In this document: positions 47,501-59,067 of the stretch, piece by piece | Position numbering within the stretch: the first letter of the stretch is position 1 | Layout: each line of letters opens with the position of its first letter | Source of the DNA: Streptacidiphilus neutrinimicus | GTDB lineage: Bacteria; Actinomycetota; Actinomycetes; Streptomycetales; Streptomycetaceae | Direction: 5' to 3' | Assembly (NCBI RefSeq): GCF_000787815.1 | Contig: NZ_BBPO01000030.1 | Coordinates: 29,756-91,409, forward strand | Length of the DNA: 61,654 nucleotides | The notes under the pieces: model-generated | The model's database searches: none | What the model saw: the letters and a program-made list of their open reading frames with translations, nothing else | Told to the model about the DNA's origin: nothing | Translations under genes and position numbers: made by a program

Positions 47501-48341
47501 CCGTGAGCGCGTCGGCGCGGAGATCTCGGTCACCGACTTCACGCTGAAGGGCACCTTCGCCGGGCTCGTCCAGCTCGTCGCGGACCGGCTGCCCGGCCAG
47601 GACGGCCACGCCACGGTGACGCCCCCCGGCGTGGCCACGCTGCGGGAGGGCGCCGGGCGACCGGTCTTCCTCCTGGCGGACGCCGTCGGCACCGCCCTGC
47701 CCTACCAGGACCTGGCCGCCCGGCTCAGGCTCCCCGACGACCGCCCGCTGCTGGCCCTGGAACGGGCAGCCCACGTCGGCGGGACCCTCCGGGAGCTCGC
47801 CGCCGCGCAGGCGCGCACCCTGCTGCGGGTCCAGCCGGCCGGTCCGGTCACCCTCGGCGGCTGGTCCTTCGGCGCCGTGGTGGCCCAGCAGACCGCGCGC
47901 CTGCTGATGCGCCTGGGCCGGGAGGTGGACCTGCTGCTCCTCCTCGACGGCTACGTACCCGACAGCCGGCCGCTGCCGGTCGCCGGCGCACCGGACTTCC
48001 TGCTGGGCGGGGTGCGCGCCGGGTTCGACGCCCTGTTCGGCCGGGGACCGGTGGGCGGTGCTCTGCGCCGCGCGCCCCGGGCGCGCGGGCGGTTCCTCGG
48101 CGGCCAGGCCGCCGTGCTGACCTACCGGCCCGACCCGGTGTTCTGCCCGACCGTGCTCCTCAAGGCGGACGCGGACGAGGCGTCGGTCGCCCGGCTTGCG
48201 CACCGCCTCGCCGGGCTCTACCCCGCGGGCCTCCGGGTGGTCCCGGTGGCCGGCGACCACTGGTCGATGCTCCGGCACCCCCACGTCGACGAGCTGGCCG
48301 CCCATGTCGAAGAAGCGATCAAGGAGAGGAAGGTTTCATGA
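44556..48341 (+). CDS. Type I PKS module KS-AT-ACP-TE
   Basis: 1261 aa. KS about residues 22-440 with Cys186 (QTACSTSL), His in EAHGTAT and His in VGHTGAAAG. AT about 540-860, opening FLFPGQG, with Ser640 in GNSVGEYAAA: the usual GHS is GNS. The RAFHS segment resembles the xAFH motif of malonyl-CoA-selecting ATs. ACP with Ser972 (GLGGESLLC). C-terminal thioesterase with Ser1104 (GGWSFGAV) and His in GDHWSML. No KR, DH, ER or MT domain, so one malonate-type extension of the NRPS chain and release is predicted; keto reduction would need the SDR or AKR in trans. Confidence 0.93.
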   Translation: MALSLVEGERAGSATPDPSADHAVAVVGMACRLPGAPDVRAFRAMLRDGRDGISRLSREEVLRRGADPAYTGRENFVAAMGVIEDSGRFDWSFFRYSRAEAAAMDPQQRVFLECAATAVDDAGLDPIRFPGRVGVFAGADRSGPGRDDSSLGELARYIGREKDFVATRVAYKLGLRGPALTVQTACSTSLTAVHLAVRALRSGDCDAALAGGVTVMPAGEWGYLFEPGGILAPDGHCRPFDARSAGTVPSEGVGVVVLKRLADAVRDGDRIAAVIAGTALNNDGAEKMAYTAPSAAGQSEVIRAALEDAGLSAASVGHVEAHGTATQLGDPIEVQALTEVYGTVGRQTGWCALGAVKGQVGHTGAAAGVTGLIKTVLMLEHREIYPTAHYTEPNPLLELERSPFKVAQALVPWELPEGRSRRVGAVSSFGVGGTNAHVVLTEAPDAARTRRPAAVAQPVPHLLPLSAHSPAALARLAGTLADRFAESDAPELDAAAVTLAGRRVHPHRRTAVVPDAARAAEALRAAGAAAERLDATSRLGKVAFLFPGQGTLKDAAGEAAYRLLPEFRAAFDEIRTIARHDCRVDLGLVITPAVPEGPDGGDDWYADTVHQQLGLFALGYAFGRQLAAWGVVPHAMLGNSVGEYAAAALAGVWELRDAVVLVHRRAVAMRDAAPGRMAAVEADPAEIEARLPADCGVTVAVRGNGSAVLSGPEAAMDSLLAGEALTGLRVTPVHTRRAFHSPSMSPAAEAVRDHLSSMPARPSRLPYISNTSGDWVDPEAAATPGHWAAHLREPVRLDAGTATLLTAGCTTYLELGPGGSMAGALRRAPGWDPRQLTVRLAPGARGDVDAEAGLLGALGTLWELGVDPALAAVLTARHPDPEDRPGRCSLPAHPFLGEEPEALGESRSPQPVRVAAPPERAATVRPQASGRPSASVRPGGALRAVLAEVWCQTLGVPDVTDEDDFFGLGGESLLCIALATAVRERVGAEISVTDFTLKGTFAGLVQLVADRLPGQDGHATVTPPGVATLREGAGRPVFLLADAVGTALPYQDLAARLRLPDDRPLLALERAAHVGGTLRELAAAQARTLLRVQPAGPVTLGGWSFGAVVAQQTARLLMRLGREVDLLLLLDGYVPDSRPLPVAGAPDFLLGGVRAGFDALFGRGPVGGALRRAPRARGRFLGGQAAVLTYRPDPVFCPTVLLKADADEASVARLAHRLAGLYPAGLRVVPVAGDHWSMLRHPHVDELAAHVEEAIKERKVS

Positions 48342-49696
48342 CGGTCTCGCAGACGTCGCCCGACGTACAGCCGCAGACGGAACAGCTCACGGAGGCGGCG
48401 CCCCAGGAGGCGGCGCCCGAGGAGGTGGCCCAGCAGGAGAAGCCGCTGCTGAGGAACCTCGACTTCCAGTCGCTGTGGACCAGTGAGGCGTTCGCCGCGC
48501 TCGCCAAGGAGACGGCGGAGGTCGCCTACCCGCTGCTCATCCTGGCCACCACCGGCTCCGCCTTCTACGCGGGCGCGGTCGGCTCGGCGCAGCTGCTCAC
48601 CGCGAGCCTGCTGTCCATACCCGGCGGCACGCTGGCCGACCGGATGGACCGCCGGCTGCTGATGCTGCTGTGCAACATGGTCAGGGTCGTCCTGCTCGGC
48701 CTGTTCAGCGTGCTGATCTTCGCCGACCGGACCAACCCGTTCCTGATCTTCGCCATCGCCGTCGGTTCGTCCGCCTGCCTCGGCATCTCCAACCCCACCG
48801 GGCTGGCCGCCATCAAGCAGCTGGTGCCGCCCTCCCAGCTCACCCAGGCGACGGCCCAGAACCAGATCCGGTACTTCGCCGCGACCATGGGCGGCCCGCC
48901 CATCGGCGGCGGGCTCTTCGGCGTGGCGCGCGCCTTCCCCTTCCTGGCCGCCTCCATCGCGTTCCTCTGCTCCAGCGTCCTGCTGCTCTTCATCCGCAAG
49001 CCGATGAAGGTGGAACAGGCCGCGCCGGGGGAGAAGCGCAACACCATCGAGGGCTTCCGGATCCTGGCCCGGCAGCCGGTGCTGCGCCTGCTCATCGTCT
49101 GGATCATGGGCTCGAACATGGCGTTCACCCACACCGGCGTCTTCCTCGCGCTGATCGCCACCGCGCAGAGCCGGGGCGCCTCCGCGAGCTACACCGGTCT
49201 GCTGCTGGCCATCGCGGGCGTGGGCGGTCTGCTCGGCTCGCTCATCGCGGGTCCGGTCATCAAGAAGGTCGCGCCGGCCAAGCTCTTCCTGACGGCCGCG
49301 TGGATCGGCCCGGTGGCGGCGATCGCGCTCGCCAACGTCTCCGGGGTCATCCCGCTCGGGATCATCGTCGCCTGTGTCTTCCTGCGCGGTCCCATCACCA
49401 GCGCCCTGTTCCTCGCCTACCTCGCCGCCATGGTCCCCGACAAGGCGCAGGGCCGGGTCCTCGGCGCGGTGATGTTCATGTCGATGATCGCCGCCCCGGT
49501 CGGCGTCTTCCTGATCGGCGCGATCTTCGACCAGGCAGGTCCGGTCTGGGTGTTCACCGTCATGGCCGTGCTCTCCGGCCTGGCCGCCCTGCCCACGCTC
49601 AGCCCGCGCATCCGCAAGCTCGCACCCCCGGAGGCGTACACGGACGCGGTGTCCGCGGACACCGCGCCTGCCGCTCAGGAAGGAGAATCCCGATGA
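48338..49696 (+). CDS. MFS exporter
   Basis: 452 aa with a disordered acidic N-terminus of about 40 residues followed by 12 hydrophobic segments. The loop after the second span reads GGTLADRMDRRLLM, the MFS signature, and the protein resembles the MFS_3 (enterobactin/macrolide exporter) group. Its start overlaps the PKS stop (ATGA) and its stop overlaps the next P450. The likely role is efflux and self-protection for the cluster product. Confidence 0.9.
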   Translation: MTVSQTSPDVQPQTEQLTEAAPQEAAPEEVAQQEKPLLRNLDFQSLWTSEAFAALAKETAEVAYPLLILATTGSAFYAGAVGSAQLLTASLLSIPGGTLADRMDRRLLMLLCNMVRVVLLGLFSVLIFADRTNPFLIFAIAVGSSACLGISNPTGLAAIKQLVPPSQLTQATAQNQIRYFAATMGGPPIGGGLFGVARAFPFLAASIAFLCSSVLLLFIRKPMKVEQAAPGEKRNTIEGFRILARQPVLRLLIVWIMGSNMAFTHTGVFLALIATAQSRGASASYTGLLLAIAGVGGLLGSLIAGPVIKKVAPAKLFLTAAWIGPVAAIALANVSGVIPLGIIVACVFLRGPITSALFLAYLAAMVPDKAQGRVLGAVMFMSMIAAPVGVFLIGAIFDQAGPVWVFTVMAVLSGLAALPTLSPRIRKLAPPEAYTDAVSADTAPAAQEGESR

Positions 49697-50958
49697 CCAC
49701 CGAGCTGCCCCGCACCACGGACCAGCTGCCCCCCGAGTTCTTCACCGCTCCCGAGGGCGGCGACCTGCACGCCGGCAACGCCAGGCTGCGCGCCTCCGGC
49801 TGCCCGGTCCAGGCCATCAACTACCCCGTGGGCGGCGAGGGCTACGTGGTCGCCGACTACGCCACCGTGGCCAGGGCGTTCAGCGACCCGCGGCTGTCCA
49901 AGCGCGTCGACAGCGCCCCCGCCTGGTTCCGCGACCTGGTGAAGGACGCCAGCCCCGTCCTGGTCCGCAACATGCTGACCGCCGACCCGCCGGAGCACAC
50001 CCGGCTGCGCAAGCTCGTCAGCCGCGCCTTCGTCCCGCGTCGGATGGAGCTGCTGCGCCCGCGCATCCAGGAGATCACCGACGAGTTGATCGACGCCTTC
50101 CCCGAGCAGGGCGACGTGAACCTGATGGAGTTCGCCTTCGCGCTGCCGATGCGCGTCATCTGCGAGTTCCTCGGCGTCCCGGTCGCGGACCGGCCGCAGC
50201 TGCACACCTGGGGCACCTGGCTCAGCGGCGCGCCCTACCCCGACGCCGAGTCGAACGAGAAGCTCAAGGACGCCAGCGAGAGCATCGAGCGCTACCTGGT
50301 GGACCTGCTCGCCGACCGCCGCGCTCACCTGGGCGAGGACCTGGTCAGCATCCTGGTACGGGCCGCCGACGAGGAGGACCGCTTCACCAACGACGAGCTG
50401 GTCTCCACCCTGGTGCTGCTGATCATCGCCGGGCACAAGACCACCGCCAACCTGATCGGCAGCGGCTCGCACGCCCTGCTCACCCACCCCGACCAGCTGG
50501 AACTGCTGCGGAACGAACCCGAGTTGGCCCCGTCCGCAGTCGAGGAGTTCCTGCGCTTCGAGTCCCCGGTCTACCGCGGCACGCTCCGCGTCGCCGCCGA
50601 GGACATGGAGCTCGGCGGCTGCCCGATCCCCAAGGAGAGCTTCGTCCACCTGCTGATGGGCTCCGCCAACCGCGACCCGGAGGCCTTCGAGAACCCGGAT
50701 GAGCTGGACATCACCCGCACGGCCAACCGGCACCTCGCCTTCGGCCAGGGCCCGCACTTCTGCGTCGGCGCCCCGCTCTCCCGGGTCGAGGGACAGATCG
50801 CCTTCACCACCCTGCTGCGCCGCCTGCCCGGCCTGCGCCTGGCGGTACCGGCCGACGAGGTCGAGTGGCTCTTCGACAACTCCACCAGCCGCGGCCTGGT
50901 CCGGCTGCCCGTCACCTACGACGCCCGCCTCGCCGCCGACGCCCCCGAGGAGCGCTGA
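49693..50958 (+). CDS. Cytochrome P450, copy 3 (I-helix AGHKTT)
   Basis: 421 aa from ATG 49693. CYP107/105-like layout: C-helix ADPPEHTRLRKLVSRAF, ExxR in EEFLRF, and heme loop FGQGPHFCVGAPLSR. The I-helix reads LIIAGHKTTANLIG, where the usual AGHETT acid is Lys249. The acid-alcohol pair normally delivers protons for oxygen activation, so loss of the acid may mean altered chemistry or a substrate-assisted mechanism. Translationally coupled to the MFS gene; the thioesterase starts one base after its stop. Probable tailoring enzyme. Confidence 0.9.
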   Translation: MTTELPRTTDQLPPEFFTAPEGGDLHAGNARLRASGCPVQAINYPVGGEGYVVADYATVARAFSDPRLSKRVDSAPAWFRDLVKDASPVLVRNMLTADPPEHTRLRKLVSRAFVPRRMELLRPRIQEITDELIDAFPEQGDVNLMEFAFALPMRVICEFLGVPVADRPQLHTWGTWLSGAPYPDAESNEKLKDASESIERYLVDLLADRRAHLGEDLVSILVRAADEEDRFTNDELVSTLVLLIIAGHKTTANLIGSGSHALLTHPDQLELLRNEPELAPSAVEEFLRFESPVYRGTLRVAAEDMELGGCPIPKESFVHLLMGSANRDPEAFENPDELDITRTANRHLAFGQGPHFCVGAPLSRVEGQIAFTTLLRRLPGLRLAVPADEVEWLFDNSTSRGLVRLPVTYDARLAADAPEER

Positions 50959-50959
50959 C

Positions 50960-51724
50960 ATGTCCGACCGCACCACCCTGGTCTGCCTGCCGTTCGCCGG
51001 CGCGGGCGCCTCGTTCTACCGTCCCTGGCAGCGCCAGGCCGAGCCGCTCGGGCTCGACGTGCTCCCGCTCCAGCTCCCCGGCCGCGAGCGGCGGATCGAC
51101 GAGGAGCCCTACCGGGACGCGACCGTGGCGGCCGGCGCCCTCCACGCGGAGCTGCTCGCCGCGCTGGGCGGCCCCGGCGAGGGCCGGGGCGCGCACCGGG
51201 TCGCCCTGTTCGGCCACAGCCTGGGCGCGGTCCTCGCCTACGAGCTGGCCCGCCGACTCGTGGCGACGCCCGGGGTACGGCTGGTCGGGCTCTTCGCCAG
51301 CGGCTCCCCGCACCCGGCCGAGCCCCGCTCCCGGCAGGCCACCGGCCTGGACGACGACGCCTTCCTGGCCCGTGTCAACGAGTTCGCCGGCTACACCCAC
51401 GAGGCCCTGCAGGACCCGGAGATGCGCGAGCTGATCCTGCCCACGCTCCGCGCCGACGTGGAGATGCACGAGTCCTACCGCCCGGCCGACGAGACCGCGC
51501 TGCCGGTACCCGTCACGGCCCTGCGCGGCTCCGCCGACACCCTCGTCACCCGTGACGAGCTCGCGGCCTGGGCCCGCACCACCGACGTCGCCTTCCGCGC
51601 CGTGGAGTTGGACGGCGGCCACATGTACCTGACCGAGTCGGCTCCGGAGCTGCTCCGGATCGTCGCCGAGCACCTGAGCCCGAATCCGATCCCGAGCCGC
51701 GTCGCGGAGGAACTGTGCGTCTGA
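50960..51724 (+). CDS. Type II thioesterase, copy 2
   Basis: 254 aa from ATG 50960. LVCLPFAGAGASFYRPWQ, QLPGRERRIDEEPY, nucleophile in FGHSLGAVLAYE, Asp in RGSADTLVT and His in DGGHMYLTE: a complete catalytic triad of the RifR/GrsT type. It sits in the middle of the NRPS-PKS operon, its 3' end overlapping the SDR start by 10 bases. Most likely it removes aberrant acyl groups from PCP or ACP. Confidence 0.92.
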   Translation: MSDRTTLVCLPFAGAGASFYRPWQRQAEPLGLDVLPLQLPGRERRIDEEPYRDATVAAGALHAELLAALGGPGEGRGAHRVALFGHSLGAVLAYELARRLVATPGVRLVGLFASGSPHPAEPRSRQATGLDDDAFLARVNEFAGYTHEALQDPEMRELILPTLRADVEMHESYRPADETALPVPVTALRGSADTLVTRDELAAWARTTDVAFRAVELDGGHMYLTESAPELLRIVAEHLSPNPIPSRVAEELCV

Positions 51725-52539
51725 CCGGCAAGACCGTGCTGATCACCGGCGCCGCCCGCGGACTGGGCCGGGCCACCGCGCTCGCCTGCGCCGCGGAGGG
51801 CGCCGACCTGGTCCTGCTCGACCTGTGCGAGGACCTCGACGGCGTCCCCTACCCGCTGGGCACCAGGGGGCAGTTGGAGCACACCGCGACGCTCTGCCGC
51901 AAGCAGGGCGTCACGGTCCTCCCCGTCGCCTGCGACGTGCGCGACCTGGACGCGGTCGAGCGGGCCGTCGCCCTCGCCGAGGACCGGTTCGGCCGCGTCG
52001 ACGGAGTCGTCAACAACGCCGGGATCGCGGCGCCCTCGGGCAAGCCGGTGCACGAGATCGGCGAGGCCGAGTGGGCGCTGATGATCGATGTGGACCTCTC
52101 CGGCGCCTGGCGGGTGACCCGCGCCGTCGCCGGGGCGATGAGCGCCCGGCGCTCCGGCTCGATCGTCAACGTCTCCTCCACCGCCGGACTGGTCGGTTAC
52201 CGGCACTTCGCCGGCTACGTCGCCGCCAAGCACGGCCTGATCGGACTGACGAAGGCCGCGGCGCTCGACTACGCGCCCACCAAGGTGCGCGTCAACGCCG
52301 TCTGCCCCGGCTCGGTCCGCGACGACGCGACGGCCGAGGGCCGGATGCTCGCCGAGATCGCCCGCGCCCTGGAGGTCCAGGTCGGCGAGCACGAGCAGAC
52401 GTTCACCGAGGCGCAGCCGATGAACAGCCTGATCGAGCCCGAGGACGTGGCCGCCGCGGTGGTCTACCTGCTCTCGGACGACGCCCGCCAGGTGACCGGC
52501 TCCGTGCTCACCGTGGACGGCGGGTTCACCGCGCGCTGA
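51715..52539 (+). CDS. Short-chain dehydrogenase/reductase resembling the mycofactocin-coupled subfamily
   Basis: 274 aa from GTG 51715 with GGAGG upstream. TGAARGLGRAT binds the cofactor; NNAG, the Ser in VNVSSTAG and YVAAK provide the active site. After the second strand it has an extra segment, DLCEDLDGVPYPLGTRGQLE, strongly reminiscent of the insert in SDRs of the mycofactocin-coupled group (TIGR03971), which hold their nicotinamide cofactor tightly. Here it could reduce the beta-keto group left by the KR-less PKS module or oxidise a side-chain alcohol. Cofactor behaviour is inference from the insert. Confidence 0.86.
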   Translation: MRLTGKTVLITGAARGLGRATALACAAEGADLVLLDLCEDLDGVPYPLGTRGQLEHTATLCRKQGVTVLPVACDVRDLDAVERAVALAEDRFGRVDGVVNNAGIAAPSGKPVHEIGEAEWALMIDVDLSGAWRVTRAVAGAMSARRSGSIVNVSSTAGLVGYRHFAGYVAAKHGLIGLTKAAALDYAPTKVRVNAVCPGSVRDDATAEGRMLAEIARALEVQVGEHEQTFTEAQPMNSLIEPEDVAAAVVYLLSDDARQVTGSVLTVDGGFTAR

Positions 52540-52593
52540 CCCGCAGACGCGACCCCCGGAATGTGACCGCTGGAATGAAAGGGAGGACACCCC

Positions 52594-55315
<2,722 letters not shown>

Positions 55316-55323
<8 letters not shown>

Positions 55324-56038
55324 ACGCGTACGGACCCGATTCGCCGTCCGCACCCTGGACGGCGCCTTCCCCGAGCCCGGGCCGCCGCCGCTCGGTGACG
55401 AGGTGGTGCTGTGGTGGCTGGACACCGACCGCGAGGTCGTGGGCGGCTACCCGGTGGCGTCGCAGGAGGCGCCGCTGAGCCCCGCCGAGCGCGAGCGGTC
55501 CGCCCGGCTGCGCCGTCCCGCCGACCGTCACCGCTACCGGGCGGCCCACGTCGGTCTCCGGCTGATCCTGGGCGGGTACACCGGGCTCGCCGCCGAGGCG
55601 GTGCGTCTGGCCCGCGAGGGCTGCCCGTGCTGCGGCGAGCCGCACGGGCGGCCCGCCCTGGCGGACGCCGGACCGCACTTCTCGCTCTCGCACAGCTGCG
55701 GGCGCGCCCTGATCGCCGTGTCCGGAGTCCGGGTGGGCGCCGACGTCGAGGGGGTGCCCCAACCCGCCATCGCCGAGGAGTTGCTGCCCGCGCTGCACCC
55801 GCGCGAGCAGCGCGCCCTGCGCGCCCTGCCGGATGCGGACCGCCCCGCGGTCCTGGCCCGGATCTGGACGCGCAAGGAGGCGTACCTGAAGGCGACGGGG
55901 GTGGGCCTCGCCTACGGGGTCGCCGACCCGTACGTGGGCGCCTCGGCCGTACCGGCCGCGCAGCGGAAGTTCACCGTCCACGACGTCGCCGCGCCGTCGT
56001 CCTTCGCCGCCGCGATCGCCCTCGCCACGGCCGGCTGA
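55316..56038 (+). CDS. Sfp-type 4'-phosphopantetheinyl transferase
   Basis: 240 aa from GTG 55316, overlapping the upstream stop by 8 bases. It carries the family motifs PHFSLSHS, GADVEG (metal-binding Asp and Glu) and WTRKEAYLKATG. It converts the apo PCP and ACP domains of the cluster to holo form using CoA. A Cys-rich CPCCGEPHGRP segment precedes the active site, as in many actinobacterial Sfp enzymes. A hairpin overlaps its stop codon, which may end the main NRPS-PKS transcript. Confidence 0.93.
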
Positions 56039-56060
56039 CCGGATCACCGGTCGTCCCGGC
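56030..56060 (+). terminator. Hairpin at the end of the PPTase gene
   Basis: GACCGG-ATCA-CCGGTC (56037-56052) is a perfect inner stem, extended by an outer GCCGG/CCGGC pair (56030-56034 with 56056-56060). It lies across the stop codon and 42 bp before the oxidoreductase genes, so it may separate two transcripts. No T-run. Confidence 0.5.
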
Positions 56061-56102
56061 TCTGTCTTCCCGACTGTCACTTCCCAGTAAGGACCAGATT
56101 CC

Positions 56103-58022
56103 ATGTCGCTTCTCACCCCGGTGGACATCGGTGACGTCGCCGAGCCGAGCCCGCCCGCCCCCGCCCGCTCGGTGGTCCGCCGCCGGGACCGCGTGGTCAT
56201 CCGCTTCGCGGGCGACTCCGGCGACGGCATGCAGCTGACGGGCGACCGGTTCACCTCCGAGACGGCGTCGTTCGGCAACGACCTGTCCACGCTGCCCAAC
56301 TACCCCGCCGAGATCCGCGCCCCCGCGGGCACCCTGCCGGGTGTCTCCTCCTTCCAGGTGCACTTCGCCGACCACGACATCCTCACGCCGGGCGACGAGC
56401 CGGACGTCCTGGTCGCGATGAACCCGGCCGCCCTGAAGGCGAACATGGCGGACCTCCCGCGCGGCGCGGAGATCATCGTCGACTCGGACGAGTTCTCCGC
56501 GCGGGCGCTGCAGAAGGTCGGCTACGACGCCTCCCCGCTGGAGGACGGCTCGCTCGACGCCTACCGCCTGCACCCGGTGCCGCTGACCACGCTGACGGTC
56601 GAGGCGCTGAAGGCCTTCGACCTCACCAGGAAGGAGGCCGAGCGCAGCAAGAACATGTTCGCGCTGGGCCTGCTGTCGTGGATGTACCACCGGCCCACCG
56701 AGGGCACGGAGAAGTTCCTCGCGTCGAAGTTCGCGAAGAAGCCCGAGGTCGCCCGGGCGAACATCGCGGCGTTCCGTGCGGGCTGGAACTTCGGGGAGAC
56801 CACGGAGGAGTTCGCGGCCTCCTACGAGGTGGCGCCGGCGGTGAAGGCCTTCCGGCCGGGGCGCTACCGCAACATCTCCGGCAACCTGGCCCTGGCCTAC
56901 GGCCTGATCGCCGCGTCCCGGCAGGCGGAGCTGCCGCTGTACCTGGGCTCGTACCCGATCACCCCCGCCACGGACATCCTGCACGAGCTGTCCAGGCACA
57001 AGAACTTCGGCGTACGGACCTTCCAGGCGGAGGACGAGATCGCCGGCATCGGCGCGGCCCTCGGCGCGGCCTTCGGCGGCTCCCTCGCGGTGACCACCAC
57101 CTCGGGGCCGGGCGTGGCACTGAAGTCGGAGACGATCGGGCTGGCGGTCTCCCTCGAACTTCCCCTCGTGGTCGTCGACATCCAGCGCGGCGGGCCCTCC
57201 ACCGGCCTGCCCACCAAGACCGAGCAGGCGGACCTGTTGCAGGCCATGTACGGGCGCAACGGCGAGGCGCCGGTGCCGGTGGTGGCCCCGCGCACCCCCG
57301 CGGACTGCTTCGACGCGGCCGTCGAGGCGGCCCGGATCGCGCTGACGTACCGCACGCCCGTCATGCTCCTCTCCGACGGCTACCTCGCCAACGGCGCCGA
57401 GCCGTGGCGCATCCCGGAGCAGGACGAACTCCCGGACCTGCGCGTGCCGTTCACCACCGCCCCGAACCACGTGCTGGAGGACGGGAGCGAGGTCTTCTGG
57501 CCCTACAAGCGGGACCCGGAGACGCTGGCCCGTCCGTGGGCGGTCCCCGGCACGCCCGGGCTGGAGCACCGTATCGGCGGCATCGAGAAGCAGGACGGCA
57601 CGGGCAACATCTCCTACGACCCGGCCAACCACGAGTTCATGGTCCGCACCCGCCAGGCCAAGATCGACGGCATCGCCGTCCCCGACCTGACGGTGGACGA
57701 CCCGGGCGGTGACGCGAAGCTGCTCGTGCTGGGCTGGGGCTCGACCTACGGGCCGATCACCGCCGCGGTGCGGCGACTGCGCGGCGCGGGCGAGCGCGTC
57801 GCCCAGGCCCACCTGCGGCACCTCAACCCGTTCCCGAAGAACCTCGGCGAAGTCCTGGCCCGCTACGACAAGGTCGTCGTCCCCGAGATGAACCTCGGCC
57901 AGCTCTCCGTCCTCGTCCGCGCCCGCTACCTCGTCGACGCCCGCTCCGTCACCCAGGTCAACGGCATGCCGTTCAAGGCCGACGCACTCGCCGACTCGCT
58001 CAAGGAGGCCATCCATGGCTGA
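56103..58022 (+). CDS. korA: 2-oxoacid:ferredoxin oxidoreductase, fused gamma-alpha subunit
   Basis: 639 aa from ATG 56103 with AAGGA upstream. The N-terminal gamma domain starts at about residue 30 (VIRFAGDSGDGMQLTG). The alpha (pyrimidine-binding) domain begins around residue 260 with GNLALAYGLIAASRQ and LGSYPITPATDILHELS, and GGPSTGLPTKTEQADLLQ is the family signature. With KorB it oxidatively decarboxylates a 2-oxo acid (2-oxoglutarate by family) to the acyl-CoA and reduces ferredoxin. In this position it may be part of the cluster, supplying low-potential electrons or an acyl-CoA; this is inference. Overlaps the beta subunit by 8 bases. Confidence 0.9.
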   Translation: MSLLTPVDIGDVAEPSPPAPARSVVRRRDRVVIRFAGDSGDGMQLTGDRFTSETASFGNDLSTLPNYPAEIRAPAGTLPGVSSFQVHFADHDILTPGDEPDVLVAMNPAALKANMADLPRGAEIIVDSDEFSARALQKVGYDASPLEDGSLDAYRLHPVPLTTLTVEALKAFDLTRKEAERSKNMFALGLLSWMYHRPTEGTEKFLASKFAKKPEVARANIAAFRAGWNFGETTEEFAASYEVAPAVKAFRPGRYRNISGNLALAYGLIAASRQAELPLYLGSYPITPATDILHELSRHKNFGVRTFQAEDEIAGIGAALGAAFGGSLAVTTTSGPGVALKSETIGLAVSLELPLVVVDIQRGGPSTGLPTKTEQADLLQAMYGRNGEAPVPVVAPRTPADCFDAAVEAARIALTYRTPVMLLSDGYLANGAEPWRIPEQDELPDLRVPFTTAPNHVLEDGSEVFWPYKRDPETLARPWAVPGTPGLEHRIGGIEKQDGTGNISYDPANHEFMVRTRQAKIDGIAVPDLTVDDPGGDAKLLVLGWGSTYGPITAAVRRLRGAGERVAQAHLRHLNPFPKNLGEVLARYDKVVVPEMNLGQLSVLVRARYLVDARSVTQVNGMPFKADALADSLKEAIHG

Positions 58023-59067
58023 GACTCTTCTGTCGCTCGTACCCAAGGCCGAGGCCCGGCAGACGATGAAGGACTTCAAGTCCGACCAGGAGGTGCGCTG
58101 GTGCCCGGGCTGCGGTGACTACGCGATCCTCGCGGCCGTCCAGGGCTTCATGCCCGAACTCGGTCTCGCCCGCGAGAACATCGTCTTCGTCTCCGGCATC
58201 GGCTGCTCCTCCCGATTCCCGTACTACATGAACACCTACGGGATGCACTCCATCCACGGCCGCGCCCCGGCGATCGCGACGGGACTGGCCACCAGCCGGC
58301 GCGACCTGTCGGTCTGGGTGGTCACCGGGGACGGCGACGCGCTGTCCATCGGCGGCAACCACCTGATCCACGCGCTGCGCCGCAACGTGAACCTGAAGAT
58401 CCTGCTCTTCAACAACCGGATCTACGGCCTGACCAAGGGCCAGTACTCGCCGACCTCCGAGGTCGGCAAGATCACCAAGTCCACGCCGATGGGATCGCTG
58501 GACGCGCCGTTCAACCCGGTCTCCCTGGCCATCGGGGCGGAGGCGACCTTCGTGGCGCGCACGGTGGACTCCGACCGCAAGCACCTCACCTCGGTGCTGC
58601 GGGCCGCCGCCGAGCACCAGGGCACCGCGCTGGTGGAGATCTACCAGAACTGCAACATCTTCAACGACGGCGCCTTCGACGCCCTGAAGGACAAGGAGCG
58701 GGCCAAGGAGGCCGTCATCCGCCTGGAGCAGGGTCGTCCGATCCGTTTCGGCGCGAACGGCGAGCAGGGCGTGGTCAGGGACCGGGCCACGGGTGAGCTG
58801 AAGGTGGTCACGGTGACGGCGCGGAACGAGGCCGACCTCCTGGTCCACGACGCCGGCGCCGCCTCGCCGACCACCGCGTTCGCGCTCTCGCGCCTGGCCG
58901 ACCCGGACACCCTGCACCACACTCCGATCGGCGTCTTCCGCGACGTCGAACGCCCCGTCTACGACACCCTGATGGCCGACCAGCTCGACACCGCCGTCGC
59001 CCGGTACGGCGAGGGCGACCTGATGTCGCTGCTCGCCGGCGGCGACACCTGGACCCGCGATGAGTGA
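58015..59067 (+). CDS. korB: 2-oxoacid:ferredoxin oxidoreductase beta subunit
   Basis: 350 aa from ATG 58015. TPP-binding motif GDGDALSIGGNHLIHALRRN and the 4Fe-4S ligands: CPGC near residue 30, Cys in GIGCSSRF, and Cys in QNCNIFNDG. NNRIYGLTKGQYSPTS is the family's substrate loop. The protein is complete and partners KorA. Its stop overlaps the start of the aldolase gene, so the three genes form one unit. Substrate (2-oxoglutarate, pyruvate or a branched 2-oxo acid) cannot be settled by eye. Confidence 0.92.
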   Translation: MAETLLSLVPKAEARQTMKDFKSDQEVRWCPGCGDYAILAAVQGFMPELGLARENIVFVSGIGCSSRFPYYMNTYGMHSIHGRAPAIATGLATSRRDLSVWVVTGDGDALSIGGNHLIHALRRNVNLKILLFNNRIYGLTKGQYSPTSEVGKITKSTPMGSLDAPFNPVSLAIGAEATFVARTVDSDRKHLTSVLRAAAEHQGTALVEIYQNCNIFNDGAFDALKDKERAKEAVIRLEQGRPIRFGANGEQGVVRDRATGELKVVTVTARNEADLLVHDAGAASPTTAFALSRLADPDTLHHTPIGVFRDVERPVYDTLMADQLDTAVARYGEGDLMSLLAGGDTWTRDE

